From Halorarius litoreus (GTDB lineage: Archaea > Halobacteriota > Halobacteria > Halobacteriales > Haloarculaceae): DNA of 64,000 nt. Below the pieces are notes generated by a model. The model did no database searches, was not told where the DNA came from, and saw only the letters and a list, made by a program, of their open reading frames with translations. A program made the position numbers and the translations under genes. Below are positions 33,724-42,129 of this stretch, in pieces; the stretch's first letter is position 1, and the number at the start of each line of letters is the position of its first letter. The stretch covers positions 2,046,001 through 2,110,000 of the forward strand of contig NZ_CP101454.1 in assembly GCF_024362405.1 (NCBI RefSeq). The letters run 5' to 3'.

Positions 33724-35769
33724 TTACCGGCGGCTAGCCAGCCCGCCCACGGCTAGCAGCGCCACGAGCGCGCCGAGCGCGCCGACGCCCGGGCCGCCTC
33801 CACCCGTCGGAGTCTGTCTCGCCCGCGCGCCGTCGGGCGACCGGACGGTGCCGGTCGCCGAGACTGCCGCCGTCCGGGTGACGCTCTCTGACCGGGTAGG
33901 CGTCGTCGGCGTCGTCTCGACGACCCGAATCGTCCGTTCGCGGCTCCCGGCTGTCACGCGATGTTCGCCGTCACGGAAGCTCGCCGTCGCCGTCACGGTC
34001 GTCGTCTCGTTCGGTTCGAGCCGTACCTGTTTCGTCGCGAGCGGGTCGCCGTCGACCGCGAGCGTCACCGTCCCGTTCGCCGGCCGGCCCGCGGGGTTGC
34101 CGACCGTCGCAGTCAGCGTCACGGACTCGCCGGGGGCGACCCGCCGGGGGGTGTCGATGCCGGTCACTCGCGGCGTCGCCGGCTCGCGGACGGTCACGGT
34201 CTCGCTTGCGCTCTCGACGGTGAACCGGACGCTCCCTCGCGTGTCGAACGACCGGTCGAACGTCAGCACCTCGCGAGCGCCGGGCGCCAACTGACCGTTC
34301 CGGGTCGCGACCCGCTCACCGTTCGTACGGAGGACGGCGGTGTAGTCGCCGGGCTCGCTGCCCGTGTTCTCGACGGCCACCCGCAGGCTGAGCGACTCGC
34401 CGAGGACGACCGTCGGCGTGGCCCCGACCGTGTCGCTCCGATAGGGCCCGGAGCGTTCGTAGGGTGGGACGAACTCGTAGACAAAGGCCGGCTGCGGGCC
34501 GCCGAACGCCTGTCGTTGCTCCTGCTGGCTCCACGTCTCGGGGACGGCGTCGGTCTCGGTGTAGCGCCGAGCGAACGCCCGGGGGTCCGACCCACTCGCG
34601 GCCTCGACCGCCGACAGGAACTCGTCCTGCTCGACGGTTCCGTCGTTGAAACGGCGAATCGCACCCTGGAGCGTGGCCTCGCCGTCACTGTCGAGGCGCA
34701 TCTGCCGGTCGAGCGCCGCGAACACGAGCGCGCCCTTGTCGTAGTTGGCGAACGTCCCCTCCCACGTCTCCGGCTCGGCGAGGACAGCGTCCTGGTGTTT
34801 CTCGGCGGTTTCGAGGTGGCGGCGGTAGCGGTCGTAGCTGATGCGGTCCTGCTGGTAGGTGAGGAACGCGGCGTAGTAGTCGGCCATCCCCTCGACCGAC
34901 CAGCGGGTCGCGTCGGTCGGCCGGTACACCTGCCGGGTGTGGACGTACTCGTGTATCCAGACGTTGCTCGGGCTGTCGACCCGCTGGTCGTCGAGCACCC
35001 AGAAGTCGCTCTCGCCGCGCTGGAGACCGGTCGACCCCCACTCGACCGTGGTGGGGGCGGCGATGGCGACCACCTCGGGGTCGGTCGGGCCCATGGAGAG
35101 CGACTCGGCCGCGCTCGCGAGCGTGTCGAGGACGGCGTCGGGCGAGGACTGCAGCGACGCCTCGGCAGGCACGACGAGCCGGATGGTCTGGCCGGCGGCG
35201 CTCCGCCGATGCTCCTCGAAGCGGCCGAGATAGAGGATGTCGCCGGACGTGGCCCCGTCGCCGGTGAACGCGTAGTCGGTGACGAGGTCGGGTTGGGCGC
35301 CGGTCCCCGAGTACGTCACGCCGGCACGGGGCGCGCGGGCGATGGCCCACTCGCCGGCGTCGACGTAGAGGTAGCCACCGGTCTGTTCGCCCTCGGTCCC
35401 CCGGCTGATGGTCTGGTTCACGTCGATGGCGTAGGTGATGGAGGGCGTGTCCGTGGTCCGCGTCCAGTCGTAGGTCGTTCCCGAGCGCCGCTGGAAGCCG
35501 TTCGTCGACTGGACCCGTACGCCCTCGGGGAGACGGGTCGAGAGCGTCGTCACGTCGTCGGGAATCTCGTAGGCGAGTTCGACACGAATCGTCCCGGGGT
35601 CGTCGGGCGTGAGCGACGCGGTGAACGTCTGGGCGACGGCGTCCGACTGGGTGGCGTTCGCCGTCGCGGCGTCGGTGGCGGGTGCCCCGGCCGCGGTCGC
35701 CACCCCGGGGACGGCGAGCAGGCTCACGAGGACGAGACAGGAGACGAGAAGCCGCGTCGGTCGTGACAC
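33724..35769 (-). CDS. Secreted, membrane-anchored zinc metallopeptidase (gluzincin-like)
   Basis: A 681-residue protein with a signal peptide (about residues 6-27) and a C-terminal membrane helix ending GLASRR. The catalytic core shows the zinc motif H273-E-Y-V-H277 in WIHEYVHTRQVY and the third ligand E293 in RWSVEGMADYYAAF, typical of M1/M61-like gluzincins. N-terminal residues 40-230 resemble the beta domain of glycyl aminopeptidase-like proteins. Downstream are two Ig-like repeats (GESLSLRVAVENTGSEPGDY and GESVTLTATVGNPAGRPANG) and a Thr-rich stalk before the anchor. It should act on peptides outside the cell. The start codon is GTG. The substrate is unknown. Confidence 0.85.
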   Translation of the reverse strand: MSRPTRLLVSCLVLVSLLAVPGVATAAGAPATDAATANATQSDAVAQTFTASLTPDDPGTIRVELAYEIPDDVTTLSTRLPEGVRVQSTNGFQRRSGTTYDWTRTTDTPSITYAIDVNQTISRGTEGEQTGGYLYVDAGEWAIARAPRAGVTYSGTGAQPDLVTDYAFTGDGATSGDILYLGRFEEHRRSAAGQTIRLVVPAEASLQSSPDAVLDTLASAAESLSMGPTDPEVVAIAAPTTVEWGSTGLQRGESDFWVLDDQRVDSPSNVWIHEYVHTRQVYRPTDATRWSVEGMADYYAAFLTYQQDRISYDRYRRHLETAEKHQDAVLAEPETWEGTFANYDKGALVFAALDRQMRLDSDGEATLQGAIRRFNDGTVEQDEFLSAVEAASGSDPRAFARRYTETDAVPETWSQQEQRQAFGGPQPAFVYEFVPPYERSGPYRSDTVGATPTVVLGESLSLRVAVENTGSEPGDYTAVLRTNGERVATRNGQLAPGAREVLTFDRSFDTRGSVRFTVESASETVTVREPATPRVTGIDTPRRVAPGESVTLTATVGNPAGRPANGTVTLAVDGDPLATKQVRLEPNETTTVTATASFRDGEHRVTAGSRERTIRVVETTPTTPTRSESVTRTAAVSATGTVRSPDGARARQTPTGGGGPGVGALGALVALLAVGGLASRR

Positions 35770-35811
35770 GCTTCCGGAAACGGACCGCCCGGAGTTATCG
35801 TTTCTGGGTGG

Positions 35812-38800
35812 TCAGTCGTCGGCCGATGCCGCCGCGAGCGGCTCGACGGCGATGGTCATCTGAACGCCCTCGACGTCCCACTCCTTGCGGTGGCCGTCCG
35901 AGACGTCGCCGAACTCCGCGGCACGGACCTCGCCGGCGATGAGGGCCTCGTGCTCGCGGACGAGGTCGGCCACGCGGTCGTCGGCCACGTCGAGGTCGAG
36001 GCGGATCTCGGCGTCGATGTCGAGTTCGAGTTCCTTCCGCATCTCCTGGACGCGGCGGATGACCTCTCTCGCGTACCCTTCGCTCTCGATGTCCTCGGTG
36101 AGCGTCGTGTCGACGTAGACGACGCCACCCGACTCGCCCGTGTCGCGGCCGTCGGCCGCGCGGACCCGGAACTCCGTCCCCTCGACGCCCTCGGGCGTCT
36201 GGGTGACGAACTCGATCATCTCCGGGTCGAGCTCGACCTCGCGGCCGAGCTCCTCGGCGACGGCCGCTTCGAGCTCGTCGAGGTCCTGACTGCCGACGTT
36301 GACGGCGTTGAGCGCGTTCATCACCTCGCCGGCGTCGCCACCGAAGGCCGGGCCGAGCACCGACATGTCGGCGCGGGCGCCGTACGCGAGTTCCTCCCAG
36401 CTCTCGCCGGGCTCGACGATCTCGATTTCGCGGGCGTTGAGTCGTTCACACAGGAGGTCGCGCTGGCGGTCGACCGACTCGGCGACGGCGTCGGCGTCGG
36501 CGGCGACGACCACGCGCGTGACGGGCCACCGGAGCTTGCGTTCGGCCTGCTGGCGGGCGTTCGAGCCCGCCTCCTCGACCGCGCGAACGACGTCCACGTC
36601 TGCTTCGAGCTGCGGGTCGTACCACTGCTCGTCGAAGGTCGGCCAGTCGCACATGTGGACGGTGGGGTGGCCCGCCTCGCCGGTGAGCGTCCCGTAGATG
36701 GTCTCGGAGACGAACGGCGCGTAGGGGGCGAACAGCTTGACGGTCTCCAGCAGGACGTTGTAGAACGTCGCGTAGGCGGCCTGCTTCGAGTCGCTGTCAT
36801 CCTCTTCCCACATGCGCTCGCGCACGACCTGGATGTAGAACCGCGAGACGTCTTCGACGACGAACTCCAGCAGGACGTCGAGCGCCTGGTCCTGTCGGTA
36901 GCCCTCCCACGCGGCGTCCATCTCCTCTTTGACGGTCTGGAGCCGCGAGAGGAGCCAGCGGTCGACCTGTTCGAGGTCGCAGTCCGCGAGCGTGACCTCG
37001 TCGGGAGCGAAGTCGTCCATCCGCATGTACGGCAGCGGGAAGCGGAACACGTTCCAGAGGATGTTGAGCTCCCGCTGCATGTTCTCCATCTCGTCCCAGG
37101 AGAACCGCATGTCGTCGCCCTGCGGGTTCTGCGAGAGCAGGAACAGCCGCATCGGGTCGGCGCCGTGTCTGTCGAGTGCCTCCCCTGGCGTCACGACGTT
37201 GCCGATGGACTTCGACATCTTGCGGCCGTCCTCGGCGAGCGCCCAGCCGTGCATCAGCACCTGTTCGTACGGGATCTCACCGACGGCGGCGGTGCCCATC
37301 CCGAGCTGCGACCAGAACCAGCCGCGGGTCTGATCGTGCGCCTCCATGATGAGGTCGGCGGGCCACAGCTCCTCGAACGCCTCCGTCTCGGAGGGGTAGT
37401 CGAGGGTCCCCCACGACGCCACCGAGGAGTCGAGCCAGACGTCGAAGACGTCCGGGACGCGGGTGTAGGTCGTGCCCTCCTCGGTGATGGTCAGGTCGTC
37501 GACCGTGGGTCGGTGGAGGTCGACCTCGTCGGGGTCCACGTCCTGGTCGACGCGTTCGGCGAGCTCTTCGCGGGTGGAGACGACGACGACGTCGTCCATC
37601 TCACCCGACCAGTCTTCGGGGGTCCAGATGGGGATGGGGATGCCCCAGTAGCGCTGCCGGGAGACGTTCCAGTCGGGGGAGTCCTCGACGAAGTTCTTGA
37701 ATCGGTTGTCGCGGGCCTCCTGCGGGTACCACTCGCTGTCGTCGATGTTCGCGAGCAGTTCCTCTTTGATGTCGGAGACGGTGATGAACCACTGGTCGGT
37801 CGCGAGGAAGACGATGTCCGTGTCACACCGCCAGCACTGCCCGTAGTCGTGGACGTACGACTCGGCGGCGAGGAGGTAGCCCTCGGCATCGAGGTCCGCG
37901 ATGATGTCGTCGTTGGCGTCGCGGACGAACTCGCCGGCGTATTTGCCGCCACGCTCGTCGTAGACGCCGTCGGAGCCGACGGGACAGAAGATGTCGAGGC
38001 CGAGCTCCTGCCCGCGCTCGAAGTCCTCCTGCCCGTGGCCGGGCGCGGAGTGGACGAGCCCCGTGCGGTCGACCTCGACGTAATCGGCGTGGTACACCTG
38101 CCCGGCGCCCTCGAAGCTCGGGTGGTCGGGCACCTCCTCGGCGAGCGGGTGGTCGTAGGTCCACCCGAGCATCTCCGACCCCTGCAGCTCGTCGAGCACC
38201 TCGTAGTCCTCGTACCGACCCTTCTTCAGGACGTCCTCGACGACACCCTCCGCGAGGTAAAGGACGTCCTCCTCGCCGTCCTTCTCGGCGCGAACCTGCT
38301 GGTACGTCACGTCCTCGTCGACCGCGACGAACGTGTTCGCCGGGATGGTCCACGGGGTCGTCGTCCAGATGACGAGGCTCCCCTCCTCGTCACGAAGGGG
38401 GAACTTGACGTAGATGGAGGGGTCTTCGACCTCGTGATACTCGACCTCGTTCTTCGCGATGGCGGTTTCACACCGGGGACACTGGGTGATGGAGCGTTTC
38501 CCTTGCTCGACGAGGCCGCGTTCGTGTGCCTGCGCGAACCCCCACCACGCGGCCTCCATGTACTCCGGCGAGACCGTCTTGTAGGGGTTCTCCCAGTCCA
38601 TCCAGACGCCGAAGGACTTGAAGTCGTCCTGGAGCCCCTCGAGCTGGTCGTCGGCGAACTCCTTGCACTCCTCGATGAAGTTCTCCATCCCGAACGCCTC
38701 GATGTCCTTCTTGTTCTCGAAGCCGAGCTGCTCCTCGACTTTCGTCTCGATGGGCAGCCCGTGCATGTCGTAGCCGGGGCGGTCGGTGACGTGCTTCCCC

Positions 38801-39030
38801 TGCATCCGGTGGTAGCGGATGTACGCGTCCTTCAGCGACTTGTTCCACGTCGTCCCCATGTGTGCTGCCCCCGAGGTGTACGGCGGGCCGTCGACGAAGA
38901 AGAAGTCCTCGCCGTCCGCTCTGTGGGCGACGGTTTGCTCGTAGGCGTCGACCTCGTCCCAGTAGTCGAACACGCGGTCCTCGACCGCGTCCGGGTCGTA
39001 CTGGTCGTCGACCGCTGCGAAACGTTCCAT
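35812..39030 (-). CDS. ileS: Isoleucyl-tRNA synthetase
   Basis: A 1072-residue class I aminoacyl-tRNA synthetase. The HIGH motif appears as HMGT (H57-T60) in PPYTSGAAHMGTTWNKS, and KMSKS is intact in DGRKMSKSIGNVVTPGE. The editing domain includes VIWTTTPWTIPANTFVAVDE and the active-site region VHSAPGHGQEDFERGQELGL. CxxC pairs are visible (CPRCETAI and CWRCDTD). The length and tail match archaeal and eukaryote-like IleRS. A TATA-like cttttag precedes the start by about 25 bases. A long antisense ORF on the other strand is a shadow. Confidence 0.97.
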   Translation of the reverse strand: MERFAAVDDQYDPDAVEDRVFDYWDEVDAYEQTVAHRADGEDFFFVDGPPYTSGAAHMGTTWNKSLKDAYIRYHRMQGKHVTDRPGYDMHGLPIETKVEEQLGFENKKDIEAFGMENFIEECKEFADDQLEGLQDDFKSFGVWMDWENPYKTVSPEYMEAAWWGFAQAHERGLVEQGKRSITQCPRCETAIAKNEVEYHEVEDPSIYVKFPLRDEEGSLVIWTTTPWTIPANTFVAVDEDVTYQQVRAEKDGEEDVLYLAEGVVEDVLKKGRYEDYEVLDELQGSEMLGWTYDHPLAEEVPDHPSFEGAGQVYHADYVEVDRTGLVHSAPGHGQEDFERGQELGLDIFCPVGSDGVYDERGGKYAGEFVRDANDDIIADLDAEGYLLAAESYVHDYGQCWRCDTDIVFLATDQWFITVSDIKEELLANIDDSEWYPQEARDNRFKNFVEDSPDWNVSRQRYWGIPIPIWTPEDWSGEMDDVVVVSTREELAERVDQDVDPDEVDLHRPTVDDLTITEEGTTYTRVPDVFDVWLDSSVASWGTLDYPSETEAFEELWPADLIMEAHDQTRGWFWSQLGMGTAAVGEIPYEQVLMHGWALAEDGRKMSKSIGNVVTPGEALDRHGADPMRLFLLSQNPQGDDMRFSWDEMENMQRELNILWNVFRFPLPYMRMDDFAPDEVTLADCDLEQVDRWLLSRLQTVKEEMDAAWEGYRQDQALDVLLEFVVEDVSRFYIQVVRERMWEEDDSDSKQAAYATFYNVLLETVKLFAPYAPFVSETIYGTLTGEAGHPTVHMCDWPTFDEQWYDPQLEADVDVVRAVEEAGSNARQQAERKLRWPVTRVVVAADADAVAESVDRQRDLLCERLNAREIEIVEPGESWEELAYGARADMSVLGPAFGGDAGEVMNALNAVNVGSQDLDELEAAVAEELGREVELDPEMIEFVTQTPEGVEGTEFRVRAADGRDTGESGGVVYVDTTLTEDIESEGYAREVIRRVQEMRKELELDIDAEIRLDLDVADDRVADLVREHEALIAGEVRAAEFGDVSDGHRKEWDVEGVQMTIAVEPLAAASADD

Positions 39031-39116
39031 GGGAGGGGAGTGTCGCCCCGCCCTAAAAGGCGAATCGGTCTTGCAGGTGCGGCCGTCCAGGGGTTTCCCG
39101 TGCGGCTACGCCCACG

Positions 39117-39230
39117 TCACCCGGGCGTGACCAGCATCGAGATACTCCCGACGACGACGAGCACCGTCATCACAGTGACTAGGACGAAGAGCAGGAGGGT
39201 GGCTTTCTGGACCAGCATCGATTCGGTCAT
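39117..39230 (-). CDS. Tiny 37-residue membrane protein
   Basis: A very short ORF, MTESMLVQKATLLLFVLVTV then MTVLVVVGSISMLVTPG, with one membrane helix covering most of it. A TATA-like gtttatgac lies about 27 bases before the ATG, consistent with a leaderless gene. No family recognised. It sits alone between ileS (opposite orientation of promoter, same strand) and another small membrane protein. Confidence 0.55.
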   Translation of the reverse strand: MTESMLVQKATLLLFVLVTVMTVLVVVGSISMLVTPG

Positions 39231-39345
39231 ACGACTGTCTTATCCTGTACTGTCATAAACCGGGAAGCGTCTTCTCAGCGGCTGAAATGCAGTCTCGGAG
39301 GCGATGAAAGAATGTCGGCGTGTCGTGGCCGGGGGTAGCGGCCGT

Positions 39346-39579
39346 TCAGTTGTGCTGGAGTCGGCCGAGCAGTCGCCCCTGCCCGAACACGACGAGCCCG
39401 GCGTACAGCGCGATGAGACCCATGTAGCCCAGCCACGCCGCCATCAGCGTGTCGGAGCCGAACGTCTGGGCACTCTGGAGTTCTGCACCGATTCCGGCGA
39501 GCGTCAACACGACGGCGACGAACAGGTCGAACAACAGCGTTCCAGCCTCGACGACCACGTCGGGGAGCGTTTCGCGCAT
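39346..39579 (-). CDS. Small membrane protein, unknown function
   Basis: A 77-residue protein with two hydrophobic helices, LLFDLFVAVVLTLAGIGAEL and MAAWLGYMGLIALYAGLVVF, and the end GQGRLLGRLQHN. The start MRETLPDVVVEAGTLL was chosen because upstream codons run antisense into the next divergent gene. No family is recognised. The promoter region is shared with the divergent 75-residue membrane protein. Confidence 0.65.
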   Translation of the reverse strand: MRETLPDVVVEAGTLLFDLFVAVVLTLAGIGAELQSAQTFGSDTLMAAWLGYMGLIALYAGLVVFGQGRLLGRLQHN

Positions 39580-39675
39580 GCTTCCTCTCACCAGCCATCG
39601 ACAATAGGGGTTTCGTGTCACTGTGTCGCAGGATGGCCCGGAACGTTTTTGCTCCGGATGGCCGCACTCCGGAGC

Positions 39676-39903
39676 ATGGGACGGTACGGTTCGCTCGACT
39701 ACCCGAAACTGACGAAAGCCGGTGTCGCCATCGGTTTCGCGCTGTTCGCTATCGGCGCGGGCGCAGAACTCACGGCGCACGCGCTCCACTACACGCTCCC
39801 GGCGTGGGAGGACACCCTGTTCACCGATATGGAGATCATCGGGACGCTCATGTTCCTCCTCTCGCCGTTCATCTTCGGCGTGTTCCTGCCGCTCACCGAG
39901 TAG
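39676..39903 (+). CDS. Conserved haloarchaeal small membrane protein upstream of udg
   Basis: A 75-residue protein beginning MGRYGSLDYPKLTKAGVAIG with two membrane helices (about residues 16-36 and 52-72) and ending FIFGVFLPLTE. The pattern is familiar from haloarchaeal genomes as a conserved small protein of unknown function. Its stop codon overlaps the GTG start of the uracil-DNA glycosylase gene by one base (TAGTG), so translation is likely coupled, which suggests a fixed operon rather than a shared job. Confidence 0.75.
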   Translation: MGRYGSLDYPKLTKAGVAIGFALFAIGAGAELTAHALHYTLPAWEDTLFTDMEIIGTLMFLLSPFIFGVFLPLTE

Positions 39904-40523
39904 TGCGCGACGTCGAGTTCCCCGACTCCGCGGCCCGAAACCCACTCGCCCAGGACTGCCGCCGCTGTAGCGACCTCTGTGCGGCCCGAACCCGCATCTC
40001 GTGGGGTGTCGGTCCGCTCGACGCTTCGCTCGTGGTCGTGGGAGAGGCTCCAGCCGAGGGGAATCCGGACGCCGACGACTGGCAGGGCGGCAACCTGACC
40101 GGGATGGCCTACACCTCGCGAGCCTCCGGACGGAAGATCAGAACGATGCTGTCGGATCTCGGCTACGGCGGTGACTGTTACTACACGAACGCGGTCAAGT
40201 GCCACCCACCCGGAAACCGCGACCCCACCGGTGAGGAGCGCGAGAACTGTCGGCCCTATCTGCTTGAGGAAATCGAGCAGGTCGCACCCGACGCGATTCT
40301 GACGACGGGCAAACACGCCACGACATCTGTGTTCGCCGCCGAGGGTCGAACGCTCGACAGGTTCCTCGATGCCGTGCTCACCCCTGTCGACACCGAGATC
40401 GGGACGGTGATTCCACTTCTTCACCCGTCGTATCAGGAAGTGTGGCTCTCACGACTGGGCTACACTCGGGAATCGTATCTCGAGGCACTCGCCGAGACGC
40501 TGCCGAGAGCGAGCGACCGTTAG
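39903..40523 (+). CDS. Uracil-DNA glycosylase, type 4/5-like (iron-sulfur)
   Basis: A 206-residue enzyme removing uracil from DNA. Features are the cluster cysteines C19 and C22 in QDCRRCSDLC, two later cysteines (KCHPPGNRDP and ENCRPYL), motif A in VVVGEAPAEGNPDADDWQG, and the C-terminal HPSYQEVWLS. The cluster and motifs fit iron-sulfur UDGs of archaea and thermophiles, although motif A is unusual (GEAPAEGNPDAD rather than GEAPG-E-x-G). The start is GTG, overlapping the preceding stop codon. It should start base-excision repair of deaminated cytosine. Confidence 0.9.
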   Translation: MRDVEFPDSAARNPLAQDCRRCSDLCAARTRISWGVGPLDASLVVVGEAPAEGNPDADDWQGGNLTGMAYTSRASGRKIRTMLSDLGYGGDCYYTNAVKCHPPGNRDPTGEERENCRPYLLEEIEQVAPDAILTTGKHATTSVFAAEGRTLDRFLDAVLTPVDTEIGTVIPLLHPSYQEVWLSRLGYTRESYLEALAETLPRASDR

Positions 40524-41425
40524 CTCCCGTCAGGCGTCGTCGTCGCCGTGTCGAACCCCGTGTCCGTGCCGGTGGCCGTCTCCTCGGGTGTCTCCGTCGG
40601 CATCTCCGTCTCGGTTTCCGTCGGCATCTCCGTCTCGGTTTCCGTCGGTGTCTCCTCCGGGGTTTCCTCCGGTGTCTCCTCCGGGGTTTCCTCCGGTGTC
40701 TCTTCGGGCGTCTCCTCGCTGGGGAGGAACGGCTGGATGGCTTCGAGTACCTCTCCCATCGAGAGCGCGGCGTCGAACGCGTCCGGATACGGGGCTTCAC
40801 CGAACAGGAGGTTGAGATAGCCGGCGTGACGCGCCTCGACGCTGTGGATGGACAGCGCCGCCGAGAGGATGTCAGGGCTCTCGATGGCGGGGGCCGCGCC
40901 GGCATATGCGGCGACACCTGTGTTCTCGAGCACCCGCGCCGTCTCGAGGAACTCGGTCGGTGTCTCGAAGTCGAACTCGAAGGCCGGGGCGTCTCCCGGA
41001 TCGACGCCGAGCACGTTGAGGACGCGCTCTAACTGGTCGACGTGCGTCGCCTCCTGTTGGGCGGCGATCTCGAGATACTCCGGGACGGCTTCGACGATTT
41101 CGTCGTCGAAGTCGTCGAGTATCGACGCCGACTCGAGGTCGTCTGCGTCGAACTCGTCGAGGCCAGCCTCGTAGAAACTCGCCTCCAGCCGTTCGAGCGT
41201 CAACGCGTACTGGAGCACGTCGGCGTCCGTGTTCGGCTGGTTGAACTGGTGCGGCACGTCATCGTCGTCCGACTGGGCTAACGCTGGGCTGCTGACGCCG
41301 AGGATGCCAGCACCGACGACTGCGCCGGTGCCGGCGAGAACACTCCGTCTGCTGGTTGCTCGACGCCGTACCTCTGCCATCGTCGGAATTGCTCTTTCGT
41401 CACCTGAGTCTGGTCCTGTAGTCAT
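40520..41425 (-). CDS. Secreted ferritin-like domain protein with Thr/Glu/Pro repeat tail
   Basis: A 301-residue protein. The N terminus has a twin-arginine signal (RRATSRRSVLAGTGAVVGAG) ending SSPALAQ. The domain from about residue 60 to 230 is a four-helix ferritin-like bundle: LQYALTLERLEASFYEAGLD, EIAAQQEATHVDQLERVLNV, ENTGVAAYAGAAPAIESPDI, IHSVEARHAGYLNLLFGEAP, with Glu and His at the diiron positions. The tail holds about seven ETPEE/ETPTE-type repeats and then TETEMP repeats, ending TTTPDGS, so probably a glycosylated stalk. Proteins of this sort are common on haloarchaeal surfaces; iron storage is not shown. The 3' end overlaps the uracil-DNA glycosylase stop. Confidence 0.85.
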   Translation of the reverse strand: MTTGPDSGDERAIPTMAEVRRRATSRRSVLAGTGAVVGAGILGVSSPALAQSDDDDVPHQFNQPNTDADVLQYALTLERLEASFYEAGLDEFDADDLESASILDDFDDEIVEAVPEYLEIAAQQEATHVDQLERVLNVLGVDPGDAPAFEFDFETPTEFLETARVLENTGVAAYAGAAPAIESPDILSAALSIHSVEARHAGYLNLLFGEAPYPDAFDAALSMGEVLEAIQPFLPSEETPEETPEETPEETPEETPEETPTETETEMPTETETEMPTETPEETATGTDTGFDTATTTPDGS

Positions 41426-41433
41426 TGTTGTGC

Positions 41434-41450
41434 GTCGGTATCGAACCGAC
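41434..41450 (-). promoter_or_regulatory. Inverted repeat in the leader of the ferritin-like gene
   Basis: A perfect 6-base inverted repeat, gtcggt / accgac with a 5-base loop, begins nine bases before the ferritin-like start codon. A TATA-like gtataact (minus strand, about 41478-41486) lies upstream, so the repeat would be in the transcript leader near the start codon, or act as an operator. It could regulate translation or repressor binding; nothing more can be said. Confidence 0.4.
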
Positions 41451-41660
41451 AACCGACACACAGGACAGGCAGCGATAGTTATACGTCACTTCCAATTGCT
41501 AAAGCTCGGCCATCTCTGAGAAAGCTGCCGACAGATCGCCGTAAGTCGACGTTATTTCGGGCCGATCTGGTCGTGTCGCCCGACGTAAGTTCGACCTGTC
41601 GTGAGTAAGCAGCTGATAGGTATCGCTCTCCAGCGTCGGACCCGATTCAGACGGCGGAAC

Positions 41661-41999
41661 TCAGAGGAAGCCCGTTGGCGATGCGGTCGCGGTGTACGAC
41701 TCGGCTTCGCTGTCGAGGTCGATCTCGAAGGTCACCTCGCGCCGTTCTCCACGGTCCATCGAGACGGTCCGGTCGTGTTTGCTCTGGACCGTCTGGCCCT
41801 CGCTGTAGATGGTCACCTGCACGCGGACGTCACCCGACGCGCCGGTGTTCTCTACGACCACGTCGATGGTCGTTGGGCCGAGCAGGCCGCTCCGGGCTTC
41901 GGCGCTCACGACCTCGGGGGCGGGTCGGACGTTCGAACAACCAGCGACCGCGAGCATCCCTGCCGCACCAGTCGCCGCGAGGAAACGTCGTCGTTGCAT
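41661..41999 (-). CDS. Small lipoprotein with Ig-like domain
   Basis: A 112-residue protein with a twin-arginine signal and lipobox in MQRRRFLAATGAAGMLAVAG followed by C, so it should be lipid-anchored outside the membrane. The mature domain is about 85 residues of beta structure: PTTIDVVVENTGASGDVRVQ, VTIYSEGQTVQSKHDRTVSM, REVTFEIDLDSEAESYTATA, a pattern like the FxLYD/CARDB-like haloarchaeal lipoproteins. Function unknown. The start was moved to the ATG before the twin arginine. Confidence 0.82.
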   Translation of the reverse strand: MQRRRFLAATGAAGMLAVAGCSNVRPAPEVVSAEARSGLLGPTTIDVVVENTGASGDVRVQVTIYSEGQTVQSKHDRTVSMDRGERREVTFEIDLDSEAESYTATASPTGFL

Positions 42000-42129
42000 A
42001 CTCGGGGCCAGTGCCGTGAGCCCCAAGTTCGCTGTGGCCGATTCCACGGACTGTTCAGCTCGATGACTGGTTGGTGGGGTCGGTGAGACGGCACACGGCT
42101 AAGTTCCCCCCCCGGTCGTGTGCGACGGT

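Noticed and set aside
35890-39258. A plus-strand open frame of over 1100 codons antisense to ileS
   Set aside because: It is a mirror of the ileS codons with runs of V, R, D and L and no recognisable domain.
40560-40730. Short tandem DNA repeats considered as a CRISPR array
   Set aside because: The units are in-frame ETPEE and TETEMP codons of the ferritin-like protein tail, with no unique spacers.
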